Assembly (NCBI GenBank): GCA_030651895.1
Contig: JAUSBR010000004.1
Coordinates: forward strand, 1-64,000
DNA length: 64,000 bases
Direction of reading: 5' to 3'
Source: Sideroxyarcus sp.
GTDB lineage: Bacteria > Pseudomonadota > Gammaproteobacteria > Burkholderiales > Gallionellaceae
The notes below the pieces were generated by a model. The model was not told where the DNA came from. It ran no database searches and saw nothing but the letters and a program-made list of their open reading frames with translations. Of the stretch, positions 37,656 to 48,214 are shown piece by piece. How positions within the stretch are numbered: position 1 is the first letter of the stretch; every line of letters starts with the position of its first letter. The position numbers and the translations under genes were made by a program.

Positions 37656-39536
37656 CTAGTGGCCCCCGCGCACATCGCTGAGCAATTCCTTGATATCGAG
37701 GATCAGCACGATATCGCCCTCGCTGGACATAGTCACGCCGGCCACCCCCTTGGGACGGAAGGTATCCAGCGATTTGATCACCACATCCTCGTGACCGACA
37801 AAACCGTCCGCAGTGAGGATGAAGCTGTTGCTGCCGAACTGCATGAGCACGCCGACCTCGGAGTTCTCGTTGCTGCCCCAGCCGATGAGCTGCGCCAGCG
37901 GCAGCACGGGCAACACTTCGCCGCGCACCACCATGGTGGCCTTGCCGGACACTTTTTGCAGTTCCTGCTGCGTGACCGGAAGGATCTCGCGCACCATGGA
38001 CAAGGGTACGGCGAAAGACTGGTCGGCCAGCCGCAGCACCAGCACCGGCAGGATCGCCAGCGTGAGCGGCAACGAGATCGAGAAGGTGGAACCTTTGCCC
38101 GCCTCGGACTGGATGCTGACCGTGCCGTTGAGTTTCTGGATGTTGGTCTTCACCACGTCCATGCCGACACCGCGGCCGGACACGCTGGATATCTCGTCCT
38201 TGGTCGAGAAACCGGGCAACAGGATGAGTTCGAGGCACCGCGCCTCATCCAGCGTATTGGCCATCTCGGCGGTGATCAGCCCCTTCTCCACCGCCTTGTT
38301 GCGGATGACTTCCGGGCGCATGCCCTTGCCGTCGTCGGTGATGGTGATGAGGATGTGATCGCCTTCCTGGCGCGCCGAGAGTTCAACGATGCTCTTTTCC
38401 GGTTTGCCCGCGGCAAGACGATCCTCGGGAATCTCCACACCATGGTCCACGGCATTGCGCACCAGGTGCACCAGCGGGTCGTTGAGGTCCTCGATCATGG
38501 TCTTGTCCATCTCGGTCTCTTCGCCGACCAGCACCAACTCGACATCCTTGCCGAGCGAGCGCGCCAGATCGCGCGCCAGGCGCGGATATTTCTTGAACAG
38601 ACGCCCGATGGGCTGCATGCGTGTCTTCATCACCGCGTTCTGCAGGTTCACCACCAGCATGTCGAGCTGACTGACGGACTGGTCCAGTTCGCGCAGGGTA
38701 TCCGCATCGTTGTGTCCCTGCAGGATGTCGGAGCGCAGATGGGTGAGGCGGTTCTTGGTCAGGCCGATCTCGCCGGACAGGTTGAGCACCTGGTCCAGCC
38801 GCTCGGTATCGACGCGGATGGTCGTTTCCTTCGCTTCGCCGGTCGGCACATCGCCCGCGCGGCGACCCACGGTCGCGCCCGGCACGTCGGTGGTGCGGCG
38901 ACCGAAGGCCTTCTTGGTGGATTCCTCTTCATTGACCGCCGCCGCAATCTGCGTCTCGTCGCGCTTCGCGCCGACCTGCGTGACGATATCGGCACCGGTG
39001 AGCACGTTATAGAGCGCGTCCCAATCCACGTTGTCCGCGCCTGCCGGTGCGGGTGATGTCGGCGACGCCGGTGCTGCCGGCGCTGCCGCGACCGGTGCCG
39101 GGTCAGCCGGTTGAGCCTTGCTCTTGCTGATCGCCGCAACCGCCTTGCCGCTCAATGCATCTTTCAGCGCGCCAATCACCTCGGTCGGTGCCGGAGTCGG
39201 TTGCAGGCTCTGCTGCAGGGCACCGAACATCTTGCGCACCTCGGCTGTCGCCGCGAAGATCACGTCCATCAACTCGGCATTCAGCGTGAGTTCGCGGTTG
39301 CGCAACTTGTCGAACAGGTTCTCGGTCAGGTGACACAGCGTCACCAGTTCCGCCGCATTGAGGAAACCAGCGCCCCCCTTGATGGTGTGGAAGCCGCGGA
39401 AAATCTCGTTCAGCAGCCCGCTGTCGGAAGGATTCTTCTCCAGCTCCATCAGTTTGCTGTCCACATCGGACAGCATGTCGCCGGCCTCAGTCAAGAAGTC
39501 CTGCAGCAACTCTTCCATTCCCACGAAATCGTTCAT
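37656..39536 (-). CDS. cheA: chemotaxis histidine kinase CheA
   Basis: Encodes 626 residues from ATG 39536. The P1 HPt domain has the phosphorylated His50 in FRGFHTIKGGAGF; dimerisation (about 260-320), ATPase with VHLVRNAVDHG, DDGKGM and GRGVGMDVV, and a CheW-like P5 domain follow. The region between P1 and P3 (about 130-245) is Ala/Pro-rich and shorter than a full P2, so CheY binding may be atypical. It phosphorylates CheY and CheV. It is cotranscribed with cheZ and cheY upstream. Confidence 0.96.
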   Translation of the reverse strand: MNDFVGMEELLQDFLTEAGDMLSDVDSKLMELEKNPSDSGLLNEIFRGFHTIKGGAGFLNAAELVTLCHLTENLFDKLRNRELTLNAELMDVIFAATAEVRKMFGALQQSLQPTPAPTEVIGALKDALSGKAVAAISKSKAQPADPAPVAAAPAAPASPTSPAPAGADNVDWDALYNVLTGADIVTQVGAKRDETQIAAAVNEEESTKKAFGRRTTDVPGATVGRRAGDVPTGEAKETTIRVDTERLDQVLNLSGEIGLTKNRLTHLRSDILQGHNDADTLRELDQSVSQLDMLVVNLQNAVMKTRMQPIGRLFKKYPRLARDLARSLGKDVELVLVGEETEMDKTMIEDLNDPLVHLVRNAVDHGVEIPEDRLAAGKPEKSIVELSARQEGDHILITITDDGKGMRPEVIRNKAVEKGLITAEMANTLDEARCLELILLPGFSTKDEISSVSGRGVGMDVVKTNIQKLNGTVSIQSEAGKGSTFSISLPLTLAILPVLVLRLADQSFAVPLSMVREILPVTQQELQKVSGKATMVVRGEVLPVLPLAQLIGWGSNENSEVGVLMQFGSNSFILTADGFVGHEDVVIKSLDTFRPKGVAGVTMSSEGDIVLILDIKELLSDVRGGH

Positions 39537-39556
39537 ATTCTTCTCCCAAAACCACA

Positions 39557-39583
39557 CTCGATACCCGGCACCCGGTACTGCCT
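39557..39583. repeat. short ACTCGATACCCGGCACCCGG-type repeat before cheA
   Basis: The cheZ-cheA gap contains CTCGATACCCGGCACCCGGTACT, built from the same short-period words as the ACTCAG repeats but with CCCGG in place of TCAG. Probably a diverged relative; the evidence is weaker than for the other copies. Confidence 0.45.
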
Positions 39584-40319
39584 AGAACCCCAGACTTTCG
39601 AGCAAGTCGTCCACCTGATCCTGGCTGGTGACCACGTCCGTGCGTCCCTTCGCACTGATGACCGGTCCGTTGAGTTGACCGCTGTTCAAATCCGCCTTCA
39701 CCGAGGCGGGGGCGTTCTCCACCAACAGCGACAGCAGTTGCTGTTCCATGTGCTGCGTCACTTCGATGATCTTCTTGATGACCTGACCGGTCAGATCCTG
39801 GAAATCCTGCGCCATCATGATCTCGGTCAGTTGCGCGTTGGTCGCCTTGGTTTTCCGGGGTGTCTCGTGCAGGAAAGCATGGGTCTGGGTGACCAGATCC
39901 TTGAACTGCTGGACATCGAGTTTTTTCTCGAACAGCAGGTCCCACTGTTTAGCCAGATGCTGCGACTCGCTGCCCATCTTCTCGACCACGGGCTGCGCCG
40001 CTTCGGTGGCATTCAGCACGCGCTCGGCAGCCTGCTGTGTCAGCGTCGCCACATAGTTGAGACGGTCGCGCGCATCGGGGATGGTCGCCGCCGCTTTTTC
40101 GATCTCCTTGTTCAGCCCCAGTTCGCGCAGGGTATCGTGCAGCACGCGCGCCATTTGGCCGATCTGGTTGATGACCTTGGTCTGCTCGCCGTCTCCGGCC
40201 GCAGCTGGCGTTGCGGCAGCCGGGGTTGTCGCCTTATGCTCGTCATTGTTGGCCGCGATGATGCTGTCGAACAGCGCCTCGAGATCGTCTGAATCCTGTG
40301 TTGCAGTATTGGTAGCCAT
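39582..40319 (-). CDS. cheZ: CheY-phosphate phosphatase CheZ
   Basis: Encodes 245 residues from ATG 40319. The catalytic block MMAQDFQDLTGQVIKK carries the Asp and Gln (DxxxQ) that dephosphorylate CheY, and the last residues DQVDDLLESLGF are the conserved CheY-binding tail. A long helical hairpin lies between. An Ala/Thr-rich stretch near residue 35 is variable in the family. It is eight bases after cheY, so signal and phosphatase are made together. Confidence 0.95.
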   Translation of the reverse strand: MATNTATQDSDDLEALFDSIIAANNDEHKATTPAAATPAAAGDGEQTKVINQIGQMARVLHDTLRELGLNKEIEKAAATIPDARDRLNYVATLTQQAAERVLNATEAAQPVVEKMGSESQHLAKQWDLLFEKKLDVQQFKDLVTQTHAFLHETPRKTKATNAQLTEIMMAQDFQDLTGQVIKKIIEVTQHMEQQLLSLLVENAPASVKADLNSGQLNGPVISAKGRTDVVTSQDQVDDLLESLGF

Positions 40320-40327
40320 GGCCAGCC

Positions 40328-40726
40328 TCACTTGTTTAACTGCGGAAACGCCGCAAATATCTTTTTCAGCTTCTCGTCCAGCGTGGCGGCCGTGAACGGC
40401 TTCACCACGTAACCGGAAGCACCCGCTTGTGCCGCCTCGATGATGTTCTCCTTCTTCGCTTCTGCCGTTACCATCAGCACCGGCAGATGCTTTAGACCAC
40501 CGTCGGCACGGATCGCGCGCAGCAACTCGATACCGGTCATGTTGGGCATGTTCCAGTCGGATACCACGAAATCGAACTTCTCGCCGCGCAGCTTGTTCAG
40601 CGCGTCGACACCGTCTTCGGCTTCCTGCACGTTGGCGAACCCGAGTTCTTTCAGGAGATTCCGCACGATGCGCCGCATCGTGGAGAAATCGTCCACCACC
40701 AGGAATTTTGTATCTTCAATGCCCAT
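40328..40726 (-). CDS. cheY: chemotaxis response regulator CheY
   Basis: Encodes 132 residues, a single receiver domain with D12-D13, phospho-acceptor D57 (SDWNM), T87 (MVTAEA), Y106 and K109 (GYVVKP), all at the numbering of enteric CheY. Phosphorylated CheY binds the FliM switch to change motor direction. It precedes cheZ and cheA. No sigma-28 promoter was found in the 86 bp upstream, so it may be read from further upstream (the cheV and receptor genes). Confidence 0.97.
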   Translation of the reverse strand: MGIEDTKFLVVDDFSTMRRIVRNLLKELGFANVQEAEDGVDALNKLRGEKFDFVVSDWNMPNMTGIELLRAIRADGGLKHLPVLMVTAEAKKENIIEAAQAGASGYVVKPFTAATLDEKLKKIFAAFPQLNK

Positions 40727-40812
40727 TTTCTTCTCCTAAATCTTTCTTGCAGGGTAGGCAAACTGCCCACGGTCGCATCCATTTTATAACGCCGCCACCC
40801 TGCCTGCTCCTG

Positions 40813-41760
40813 CTACGTCAACAACGGGCGCAACGTCGACGACAGCACCATCGAATCGAACTTTGGCACGTAGTAATCCACACCGACGCGTTTGCCCATG
40901 GCGCGATTGGCGTCCGAAGAAAGCGACGAGTGCATCACCACCGGGATATGGTCAAAGCGATGGTCGCCCTTGACGTTCTGGGTCAGCACATAGCCGTCCA
41001 TCTCGGGCATCTCGGCATCGGTGAGGATGACCTGTATCTGGTCATGCAGGTTGACGCCCGCACTCTGCGCGGCGTCGGCCATCGCCTTCAGACGCTCCCA
41101 GCCCTCGCGGCCATTGTTCGCCTGGATATGCTTGACACCCATCTTGTCCAGCACTTCGACGATCTTGCGGCGCGCGACCAGCGAATCGTCGGCGAAGAAC
41201 ACGCACAACTCGTGCTCCGACTCGACGCGTTCGACGTTGCCGACCACGCCCTCGCCGAAGGCATCGGCGAGGATCTGCTCAACATCGAGGATGGATACCA
41301 GCGAACCGTCGTCCAGTTCGGTGATGGCGGTGATGAGCGCCCCCTTGTCGGACAGCATGCCTTCAGTGGGGCGCACCTTGTCCCAGTCGACACGGATGAT
41401 GCGATCCACACTCTCCACCAGGAACCCGAGGATGTGACGATTGAACTCGGCCACCAGCATGGTCGCCTGCGGCCCCTGCGACTTCATCCCCATGAATTTC
41501 GCCAGATTCAGTACCGGCATGACATGACCGCGCAGACTGACGATGCCGTCCACGCCGCCGGGCATATTGGGGGTGCGGGTGATCTTGCCGATCTGGCACA
41601 CTTCCTTCACCTTGAATACGTTGATACCGAACTTCTCGTTGCCGCCGAGGCTGAACAACAGGATCTCCATCTTGTTGGTGCCCGCCAGATTGGTGCGCGC
41701 ATCGATCTGGTCCAGCATCCCGTCCTGCCCGGTTCTCAACATGTCTTCCGCATAAGTCAT
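40813..41760 (-). CDS. cheV: coupling protein CheV (CheW-receiver fusion), copy 1
   Basis: Encodes 315 residues: a CheW-like domain (about 25-165; MEILLFSLGGNEKFGINVFKVKEV and GIVSLRGHVMPVLNLAKFMGM) joined to a receiver (about 185-310) with VFFADDSLVARR, phospho-acceptor Asp in ILTDAEMPEMDGY and a conserved C-terminal Lys region. It couples receptors to CheA and may act as a phosphate sink or adapt the array. No separate cheW is present in the window, so the two CheV proteins may do this job here. Confidence 0.94.
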   Translation of the reverse strand: MTYAEDMLRTGQDGMLDQIDARTNLAGTNKMEILLFSLGGNEKFGINVFKVKEVCQIGKITRTPNMPGGVDGIVSLRGHVMPVLNLAKFMGMKSQGPQATMLVAEFNRHILGFLVESVDRIIRVDWDKVRPTEGMLSDKGALITAITELDDGSLVSILDVEQILADAFGEGVVGNVERVESEHELCVFFADDSLVARRKIVEVLDKMGVKHIQANNGREGWERLKAMADAAQSAGVNLHDQIQVILTDAEMPEMDGYVLTQNVKGDHRFDHIPVVMHSSLSSDANRAMGKRVGVDYYVPKFDSMVLSSTLRPLLT

Positions 41761-41776
41761 CTTTTCTCTCCCCCGA

Positions 41777-42721
41777 TCACGCCAGCAGACGCGTCAGCGT
41801 CTGCGCCAGTTTCTGCGGCTCGAATTTCGGCACATATTCATCCACCCCAACGGTCTTGCCAAGTTGCTGGTTGGAGGAACTGGACAACGATGAATGCATC
41901 AATACCGGTATGCCGGCGAAACGTTTGTCTGCCTTGATCTTGCGTGTCAGCATATAGCCGTCCATCTCCGGCATCTCCACATCCGTAAGGATCACCTGGA
42001 TCAGGTCCTTCAATGGCGTATGCGACGCGTCGGCATAATCCGCCATCTTCGCCAGCTCTATCCAGGCCTGGCGCCCGTTGATCGCCGCGATGGATTTGAC
42101 CCCCATGGCATCCAGGGTGCGCTGGATCTGGTGCCGCGCCACCGAGGAATCGTCGGCAAAGAACACTGTCCGGTCCGGCCTGTTGATTGCTTTCACGCTC
42201 TTGATGATCATATCGTCGGCGTCGAAACGGCTGGTCTCCGACAACACCTTTTCCACGTCCATCATCATCACCAGCCGGCCGTCCTTCAACTCGGTGATGG
42301 CGGTCACCAGACCGCCCATCTCCGCGACCAGCATGGCGGGCGGCACACGCATCGCCGACCAGTCCAGGCGCAGAATATTGTCCACCGCCTTGACCAGGAA
42401 ACCCTGGGTGTGACCGTTGTACTCGGTGACGATCATGATGTCGGCCTTTTCCTCGGTCTGGATGCCGGCATATTTCGCCAGATCGATGACCGGCACCAGC
42501 GCGCCGCGCAAGCTGACCATGCCTTCCACGGCGTCCGGCATCTCCGGCGCGCGCGTGATCGGCGGGATGCGCATCACTTCGCGCACCTTGAACACATTGA
42601 TACCGAAGGTCTCCTCGCGCCCGGTGCGCTTGTCCAGCCCGAGCGTGAACATCAGGATCTCCAGTTTGTTGGTGCCCGCCAGCTTGGTGCGGGCATCGAT
42701 GTTCTTCAATAGTTCCGACAT
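41777..42721 (-). CDS. cheV: coupling protein CheV (CheW-receiver fusion), copy 2
   Basis: Encodes 314 residues with the same two domains as its neighbour: CheW-like (LEILMFTLG, FGINVFKVREVMRIPPITRAPEMP, GMVSLRGALVPVIDLAKY) and receiver (TVFFADDSSVARHQIQRTL, ILTDVEMPEMDGYML). The copies are clearly related but differ throughout, so duplication is old. They are 16 bp apart. Different receptor preferences are likely but cannot be read from the sequence. Confidence 0.94.
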   Translation of the reverse strand: MSELLKNIDARTKLAGTNKLEILMFTLGLDKRTGREETFGINVFKVREVMRIPPITRAPEMPDAVEGMVSLRGALVPVIDLAKYAGIQTEEKADIMIVTEYNGHTQGFLVKAVDNILRLDWSAMRVPPAMLVAEMGGLVTAITELKDGRLVMMMDVEKVLSETSRFDADDMIIKSVKAINRPDRTVFFADDSSVARHQIQRTLDAMGVKSIAAINGRQAWIELAKMADYADASHTPLKDLIQVILTDVEMPEMDGYMLTRKIKADKRFAGIPVLMHSSLSSSSNQQLGKTVGVDEYVPKFEPQKLAQTLTRLLA

Positions 42722-42769
42722 TTCATTCTCCTCTGGTCGCGCCGGATGGTTGTGCCGGCGCCCCCTGCC

Positions 42770-44848
42770 TCATTTGTCCATCGCACATTTGGTCAGCGGA
42801 TAGCCTGCTTTACTTAGTTCATCGGCCGATTTGGCCAATTCTTCAGTGGCGGTCTTGGCATCCTGTGCGGAATGCGTGTTGCTGTCCACCAAACCGGTGA
42901 TCTGCTCCAGACTCTGCGCCACACTTTCGCCCGCCGCCGACTGCTCCTTCGAGGCTACCGCGATGTGGTCGACACGGCCGGACACCTGCACGGTCGCACT
43001 CTTGATCTGCTTCAAGCCCTCGCCGTTCTTGCGGATCAGCGTGATGCCGCCCTCGACCTCGGTCACTGCATCCTGCATCGATTTTACCGCTGCATCGGAA
43101 ATGGTGTTGATCTCGGCGATGGTCTTGGCGATGTCCTTGGTGCTGGTCGCCGTGCGCTCGGCCAGCTTGCGCACTTCGTCCGCCACTACCGCGAAACCGC
43201 GTCCCTGTTCGCCCGCCCTCGCCGCTTCGATGGCCGCATTGAGCGCCAGCAGGTTGGTCTGTTCGGCGATCTCTTTGATCGCGTTGGCGATCACGCCGAT
43301 GCGGCGGATGGATTCGCCCAGCGCGGTAATGGTCTTGCTGGACGCCTGCACCGTGGTCGCCACCTTGCCGGTCGCCACGATGCTGAGCTCCATGTTGCGG
43401 CTGTTCTCATCGACGATCAGCTGCATCGCTTTGGCGTCGGTGAGCGAGTCTGCCGCCATGTTCGCAACTTCGGCAACCGACTGGCTGAACTGTTCCATGG
43501 TCGCGGCGATCTGCTGGATATGATCCTGCTCGGTCAGCGCGTTGTTAGCCACCCCATTCACTCTGGCATCCACTTCGCCGATGCGCTCCTGCATCTTCTT
43601 CACCGGCGTGACAATCTCGTCCACCATGGTGCGCAGGTAGGATTGCATGGTCTGGATCTCGCACAGCAACTGCCCCATCTCGTCCTGGAAGGAGATATCC
43701 ATCTCGTCATCGAGACTGCCTTCCATGATGTGACGGAATTCGTCGCGCACCATGTTGGCCGGACGGCGCACATAGCGCTTCACGCAGTAACCGATGAAGA
43801 AAAACAGGAAGATGTGCAGAGCGACCTGGCCCAGCACTGTCTGCATCTCCATGCGATTGATACGGTCGAAGTCCGGCTGCAAATCGATCACTACATCGGA
43901 AGCGCCCAGCACCGTCCCCTCGGCGGCCTGGTGGCAAACGGTACAGTCGGTGCCGTGGAAATCCTTGCTCGCCTTGTAGGGCGTGATCACGCGCAGCAGC
44001 TGGTTGCCTTTCTCATCCTTGAGATAACTGATGTCCACCTGCTTGCTCTCGATCACGCGACGCTGCGCATCGTCCTTGATCTTCTCCTCCGGCAGGCCCT
44101 CGCCGTACAGATCGACGACCGATTTGGCCCGCACGATCTGTGCCGACCTGACGTGCACGCCCGAGCTGACCTTGTGGATGAGCAGCTTGCGGTTGGCGGT
44201 CTCGCCGATCTGCCCGGTCACCATCAGCATGTTGGCGCTGTCGATGATCTCGTTGGCGATCTGCGCGCCCTTCTCTTCCGCCAGCGTCCTCGATTCTTCG
44301 CGCATGTTGGAGGTGATGAATACCTGCGCAATACTCAGCACGATCACCAGCGAGGTCTGGATGAGGAACTGCAATTTGGAGATCAGCGTCCAGTTCTTGA
44401 ACTTGTAACGCTCGTATTGCGAGACGATCTGCCGGCCGGACTGGTTCAATTCGCGATACAGGGCTTCCGCCTCGGCCACCTGTTCGCGCGTGGGCGGACG
44501 CCGCACCGAGACGTAACCGATGATGCTGCCGCTCTCGATGATCGGCGCCACGGTCGCACGCACCCAGTAGTGGTCACCGTTTTTGCACAGATTCTTCACC
44601 ATGCCGCGCCACGGCCGTTCCGACTTCAGCGTGTCCCACAGCCACTTGAAAGCCTGCGGCGGCATGTCGGGGTGACGCACGATGTTGTGACTCTTGCCAA
44701 TCAGCTCTTCGCGGCTGTAACCGGATATTGCCACGAACGCATCGTTCGCGTAGGTGATGATGCCCTTGGTGTCGGTCTTGGAGACCAACACCGTCCCGGC
44801 CGGGAACGGCACTTCCTTTTGCGATACGTAAGCGTTCTTGTTCTGCAT
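42770..44848 (-). CDS. Aer-like PAS chemoreceptor with periplasmic haem-c motif
   Basis: Encodes 692 residues from ATG 44848. A cytoplasmic PAS domain (about 15-120; [35 protein letters not shown]) precedes TM1 (about 158-180), a periplasmic domain (181-335) with CTVCH at 302-306, TM2 (about 338-356), a HAMP region and an MCP signalling hairpin. Aer-type PAS normally binds FAD and senses redox state; CXXCH predicts covalent haem on the other side of the membrane. One receptor may therefore read two redox signals. It is the first of four receptors in tandem. Confidence 0.92.
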   Translation of the reverse strand: MQNKNAYVSQKEVPFPAGTVLVSKTDTKGIITYANDAFVAISGYSREELIGKSHNIVRHPDMPPQAFKWLWDTLKSERPWRGMVKNLCKNGDHYWVRATVAPIIESGSIIGYVSVRRPPTREQVAEAEALYRELNQSGRQIVSQYERYKFKNWTLISKLQFLIQTSLVIVLSIAQVFITSNMREESRTLAEEKGAQIANEIIDSANMLMVTGQIGETANRKLLIHKVSSGVHVRSAQIVRAKSVVDLYGEGLPEEKIKDDAQRRVIESKQVDISYLKDEKGNQLLRVITPYKASKDFHGTDCTVCHQAAEGTVLGASDVVIDLQPDFDRINRMEMQTVLGQVALHIFLFFFIGYCVKRYVRRPANMVRDEFRHIMEGSLDDEMDISFQDEMGQLLCEIQTMQSYLRTMVDEIVTPVKKMQERIGEVDARVNGVANNALTEQDHIQQIAATMEQFSQSVAEVANMAADSLTDAKAMQLIVDENSRNMELSIVATGKVATTVQASSKTITALGESIRRIGVIANAIKEIAEQTNLLALNAAIEAARAGEQGRGFAVVADEVRKLAERTATSTKDIAKTIAEINTISDAAVKSMQDAVTEVEGGITLIRKNGEGLKQIKSATVQVSGRVDHIAVASKEQSAAGESVAQSLEQITGLVDSNTHSAQDAKTATEELAKSADELSKAGYPLTKCAMDK

Positions 44849-44867
44849 GATCCTCTCCCTGGCCTGT

Positions 44868-46520
44868 CTAGGCCTTGAAACGCCCCGCTGCGGTCTGCAG
44901 CTCACGCGCCAACTTCTCCAGGTTCACGATCTCGCGCGAATTGGACTCCACAGCAGCATGGTTCTCTTCCGACATCTGCGCGATCTTTTCCACATTGCGC
45001 GCGATCTCGGTACTGGCCAGACTCTGCTCGCTGACCGACGCCGCGATATCGCTCACGCCATGACTGGACAGCTTGACCGCATCCCCTGTTCCGGCGAGCA
45101 CCTCCGCCACTTTTTCGACCTGGTCCTGGGTGGTTTGCAACGAGCGCAGACCGGCTTGCACCGTCGCCTCGACGTGGTTCGATTTCTGGTTCAGGGTATT
45201 GGTGACGCGATCGATTTCATTGGCCGATTGCGCGGATTTCTCAGCCAGCTTGCGCACCTCGTCCGCCACCACGGCGAAACCGCGGCCCTGCTCGCCAGCG
45301 CGCGCAGCTTCGATGGCGGCATTCAAGGCAAGCAGATTGGTCTGGTCGGCGATATCCTTCACCTGCTGCGTCATGCTGGCGATGGCGCGGGTGCTATCGA
45401 CGAACTCCTTGACCGAACTGGCGATCTGGTTCACCGCCTCCTGCACATTGTCGATCTCGACCATCATCACCGTGACGCTGACGTTACCTTCGATGGCCTG
45501 CTTAAGACTCTGCTCGGAGACCTTGCGCACCTCCTCTGTGTTCGCGGCGACCGAGTTGATGCTCACCGTGATCTCTTCTACCGCCGCTGCTGTCGAGGCG
45601 GCAGCTTCGCTCTGCACCAGGGAACCCTGTGTGATCTGTTCTGACGAGGTCGATAATTGTGTCGCCGAGGCGAGCACGCTGTCCGCGCTTTCGTGCACCT
45701 GGCGTATGGTCTGGCGGAAACTTTCCATCAGCTTGTTGAACGCCTCTGCGGCATGCGCCACTTCGTCGTCACCGCGCACCTCGACCACACGAGTCAGATC
45801 ACCATCGGCAGCGCTGCGCGCCATGACATCCCGAATGGCATTGGTCGAAAGCACGATGCTGGTGATAATGGAATATCCCATCCAGATGCATCCGGCAAGC
45901 GCCAGCAACACGCCGATCATCATGACGGCTTCTACCCTGGCTGCGGTAGCCAAGGTCTTTTCCAGCGCCTCCTTGGCCCGGCCGTCCTCAAAATCGGCCA
46001 TCGCGCGTCCTTTATCGATCGCCGCCGCGTTCAGTGGAAGCACTTTGCGCAGCAATAGTTTCTCAGCTTCGGTCCAGTCTTCCAATTTGATGCTATCCAC
46101 CGTCGGTTGCAGGGCCTCACGCACGAAAGCATCACGCGCTTCGACCAGATCCTTGAGCACCGCCTTGCCTTTCTCGGTGTGGGTGTTCTGTCCCATGTAG
46201 GAAAAGTACTCGTCCAGCTTCAGCTTGTTTTCGCCCATTTTGTCCAGGTGCTTGCTGGTCGGGTGCTCATGCATCTTGCTGGTCGGCGACGAGGGGTCAT
46301 GTTGCATCGCGGCCAGCAATTCGCTGCGCTGATCTGCCAGTGTGAACATGATTCGGTTGACCGTGCGAACCTTATGGATGCGGCGATCAGCGACATCCTC
46401 CATGGCCGTTTGCATGTTGGTCAATGCATAGTAGCTGCCCGATACGATAAGCAGCATCACCACCAGCGCGACCCCCAACAGTGCGATCAGCCGGGTTTTA
46501 ATTGTCAATTTGTCGAACAT
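44868..46520 (-). CDS. methyl-accepting chemotaxis protein with four-helix-bundle sensor
   Basis: Encodes 550 residues. TM1 (about 10-31), a helical periplasmic domain (32-190) of the 4HB_MCP type, TM2 (about 196-217), HAMP and a signalling domain with the standard hairpin. The sensor contains a His-rich stretch with His 74, 84, 86 and 91 (around MHEHPTSKH), which could bind a metal. Unlike its three neighbours it has no CXXCH. The ligand is unknown. Confidence 0.92.
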   Translation of the reverse strand: MFDKLTIKTRLIALLGVALVVMLLIVSGSYYALTNMQTAMEDVADRRIHKVRTVNRIMFTLADQRSELLAAMQHDPSSPTSKMHEHPTSKHLDKMGENKLKLDEYFSYMGQNTHTEKGKAVLKDLVEARDAFVREALQPTVDSIKLEDWTEAEKLLLRKVLPLNAAAIDKGRAMADFEDGRAKEALEKTLATAARVEAVMMIGVLLALAGCIWMGYSIITSIVLSTNAIRDVMARSAADGDLTRVVEVRGDDEVAHAAEAFNKLMESFRQTIRQVHESADSVLASATQLSTSSEQITQGSLVQSEAAASTAAAVEEITVSINSVAANTEEVRKVSEQSLKQAIEGNVSVTVMMVEIDNVQEAVNQIASSVKEFVDSTRAIASMTQQVKDIADQTNLLALNAAIEAARAGEQGRGFAVVADEVRKLAEKSAQSANEIDRVTNTLNQKSNHVEATVQAGLRSLQTTQDQVEKVAEVLAGTGDAVKLSSHGVSDIAASVSEQSLASTEIARNVEKIAQMSEENHAAVESNSREIVNLEKLARELQTAAGRFKA

Positions 46521-46550
46521 TTTCCCTCCTGGAACTTCATTCTTTTTTTC

Positions 46551-48182
46551 CTACACCTTGAATTTCGCAACCGCGTTCTGGAGCTCGACACCCATGCGTT
46601 CCAGTTCGCCGATATCGTGCGCGGTCTGTTCGATGGCGGCATGGTTCTTTTCCGCCATCTTGGCTATCTGCTCGATGTTGCGCGTGATCTCGTTGCTGGC
46701 GACTCCCTGCTCGGAGACCGACTCGGCGATCTGGCCGACCCCGACATTCGACTCCTTGACCGCAGCCCCGGCTTCATTCAGCACGGCGGACATCAGGTCG
46801 ACATGCTTGTGCGTGGTCTGCAACGATTGCACGCCGGAAGCGATGGACTGTTCCACGCGGGCGGACTTCTCGTCCAGCTTGCTGGTGACCTTGTCGATCT
46901 CGCTGGCCGACTGTGCGGACTTTTCCGCCAGTTTGCGCACTTCGTCCGCCACCACCGCGAAACCGCGTCCCTGCTCGCCAGCGCGCGCCGCCTCGATTGC
47001 GGCGTTCAGCGCCAACAGATTGGTCTGGTCGGCGATATCCTTCACCTGCTGGGTCATGTTGGCGATGGTGCGGGCGCTCTGCACGAACTCGTTGGCGGAC
47101 ATGGCGATCTGCTGCACGGCACTCTCAATACTCTGGATCTCGCGCACCATCTCGGCCACGCTGCGGTTGCCCTGCTCGGTCTGCTTCATGCTCTTTTCCG
47201 ACAGGTCGCGCACCACGCTGGTGTTCTCCGCCACCGAATTGATGCTGGCGGTCACCGCACCGACAGCCGAAGCCGTCGACGACACAGCCTCGCTTTGCGC
47301 GCGCGAACTGTCCGCCACCCCTGCCGACGTAGCTGCGATGTGACTGGTGGTCTTGTTGATCTTGTCCACACCGCCCAGCACCTGGCGGATGATGGCGCCA
47401 AAATTGTCGATCAGCGCGTTGAAAGCGACTGCGGTCTGCCCCACTTCGTCCTTGCTGCGCACAGCGACACGGCGGGTAAGGTCCCCGTCGGCCTGCATCG
47501 CCTGCATGATCTGCTGCAGTTCGCGGGTCGGTCGCGTCACCTGGTTGATGAGCCAGCCGATGACAAAGAACAGGATCACCTGGATCGAGATCTGACCTAT
47601 CCACAGGACCGCGCTGGCCTTGTTCATCGCGTCATATTCATCGCTGATATCCAGACTTACGCTCACCGCCCCGACCACTGCGCCGTCTTCGGTGGTGTGA
47701 CACATCAGGCAATTGGTGCCGGTACCGCGAAAATCCTTGGCCGCTGCGACCGGCTCGACCACGCGCAGGATGTGCTTGCCGTCCTTTTCAAAAAATACAC
47801 TTTGCTGTTTTCCGCTGTTCAGCGCTGCGCGGTCCATATCGTCCTTCGCCTGCTCCTCGGCTGCGCCGGCGCCGAATTGCGTCTCGATCGCCCGGCCGCG
47901 GATGATGCGCAACTCTTCCGCCTTGCTCGACACCGCCATTTTCTTGACGAACAGGCGCCGCTGCTCGACATCCGTAATGCTGCCGTTCAGCATCATCATG
48001 TTGAGTCCGTTGAACACGCCGTCCGCCGGGATCACCGCGCGGTTTTTGGCGTCTTCCAGCACGCGCATCTCATACCGGTCGAAAGCCCAGCGTTGCGCGA
48101 ACACCAGCACCACCAGCAGTATCAACTGGATGGGGATCTGCAACTTGTTCTTGATCGACAACCCGCTCCACCATTCGCTCAT
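46551..48182 (-). CDS. chemoreceptor with periplasmic haem-c (CXXCH) sensor domain
   Basis: Encodes 543 residues from ATG 48182, favoured over an in-frame GTG at 48191 by the AAGGTGG ribosome-binding sequence. TM1 (about 14-32), a periplasmic domain (33-190) with CLMCH at 158-162 followed by [14 protein letters not shown]2 (about 193-212), HAMP and signalling hairpin. The sensor resembles the c-type-haem PAS-like receptor domains known from Geobacter. It is a close paralogue of the next gene upstream, so the pair arose by tandem duplication. Confidence 0.92.
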   Translation of the reverse strand: MSEWWSGLSIKNKLQIPIQLILLVVLVFAQRWAFDRYEMRVLEDAKNRAVIPADGVFNGLNMMMLNGSITDVEQRRLFVKKMAVSSKAEELRIIRGRAIETQFGAGAAEEQAKDDMDRAALNSGKQQSVFFEKDGKHILRVVEPVAAAKDFRGTGTNCLMCHTTEDGAVVGAVSVSLDISDEYDAMNKASAVLWIGQISIQVILFFVIGWLINQVTRPTRELQQIMQAMQADGDLTRRVAVRSKDEVGQTAVAFNALIDNFGAIIRQVLGGVDKINKTTSHIAATSAGVADSSRAQSEAVSSTASAVGAVTASINSVAENTSVVRDLSEKSMKQTEQGNRSVAEMVREIQSIESAVQQIAMSANEFVQSARTIANMTQQVKDIADQTNLLALNAAIEAARAGEQGRGFAVVADEVRKLAEKSAQSASEIDKVTSKLDEKSARVEQSIASGVQSLQTTHKHVDLMSAVLNEAGAAVKESNVGVGQIAESVSEQGVASNEITRNIEQIAKMAEKNHAAIEQTAHDIGELERMGVELQNAVAKFKV

Positions 48183-48214
48183 TTCGTCCACCTTTTCAGG
48201 TTAGTCATTCGGCA

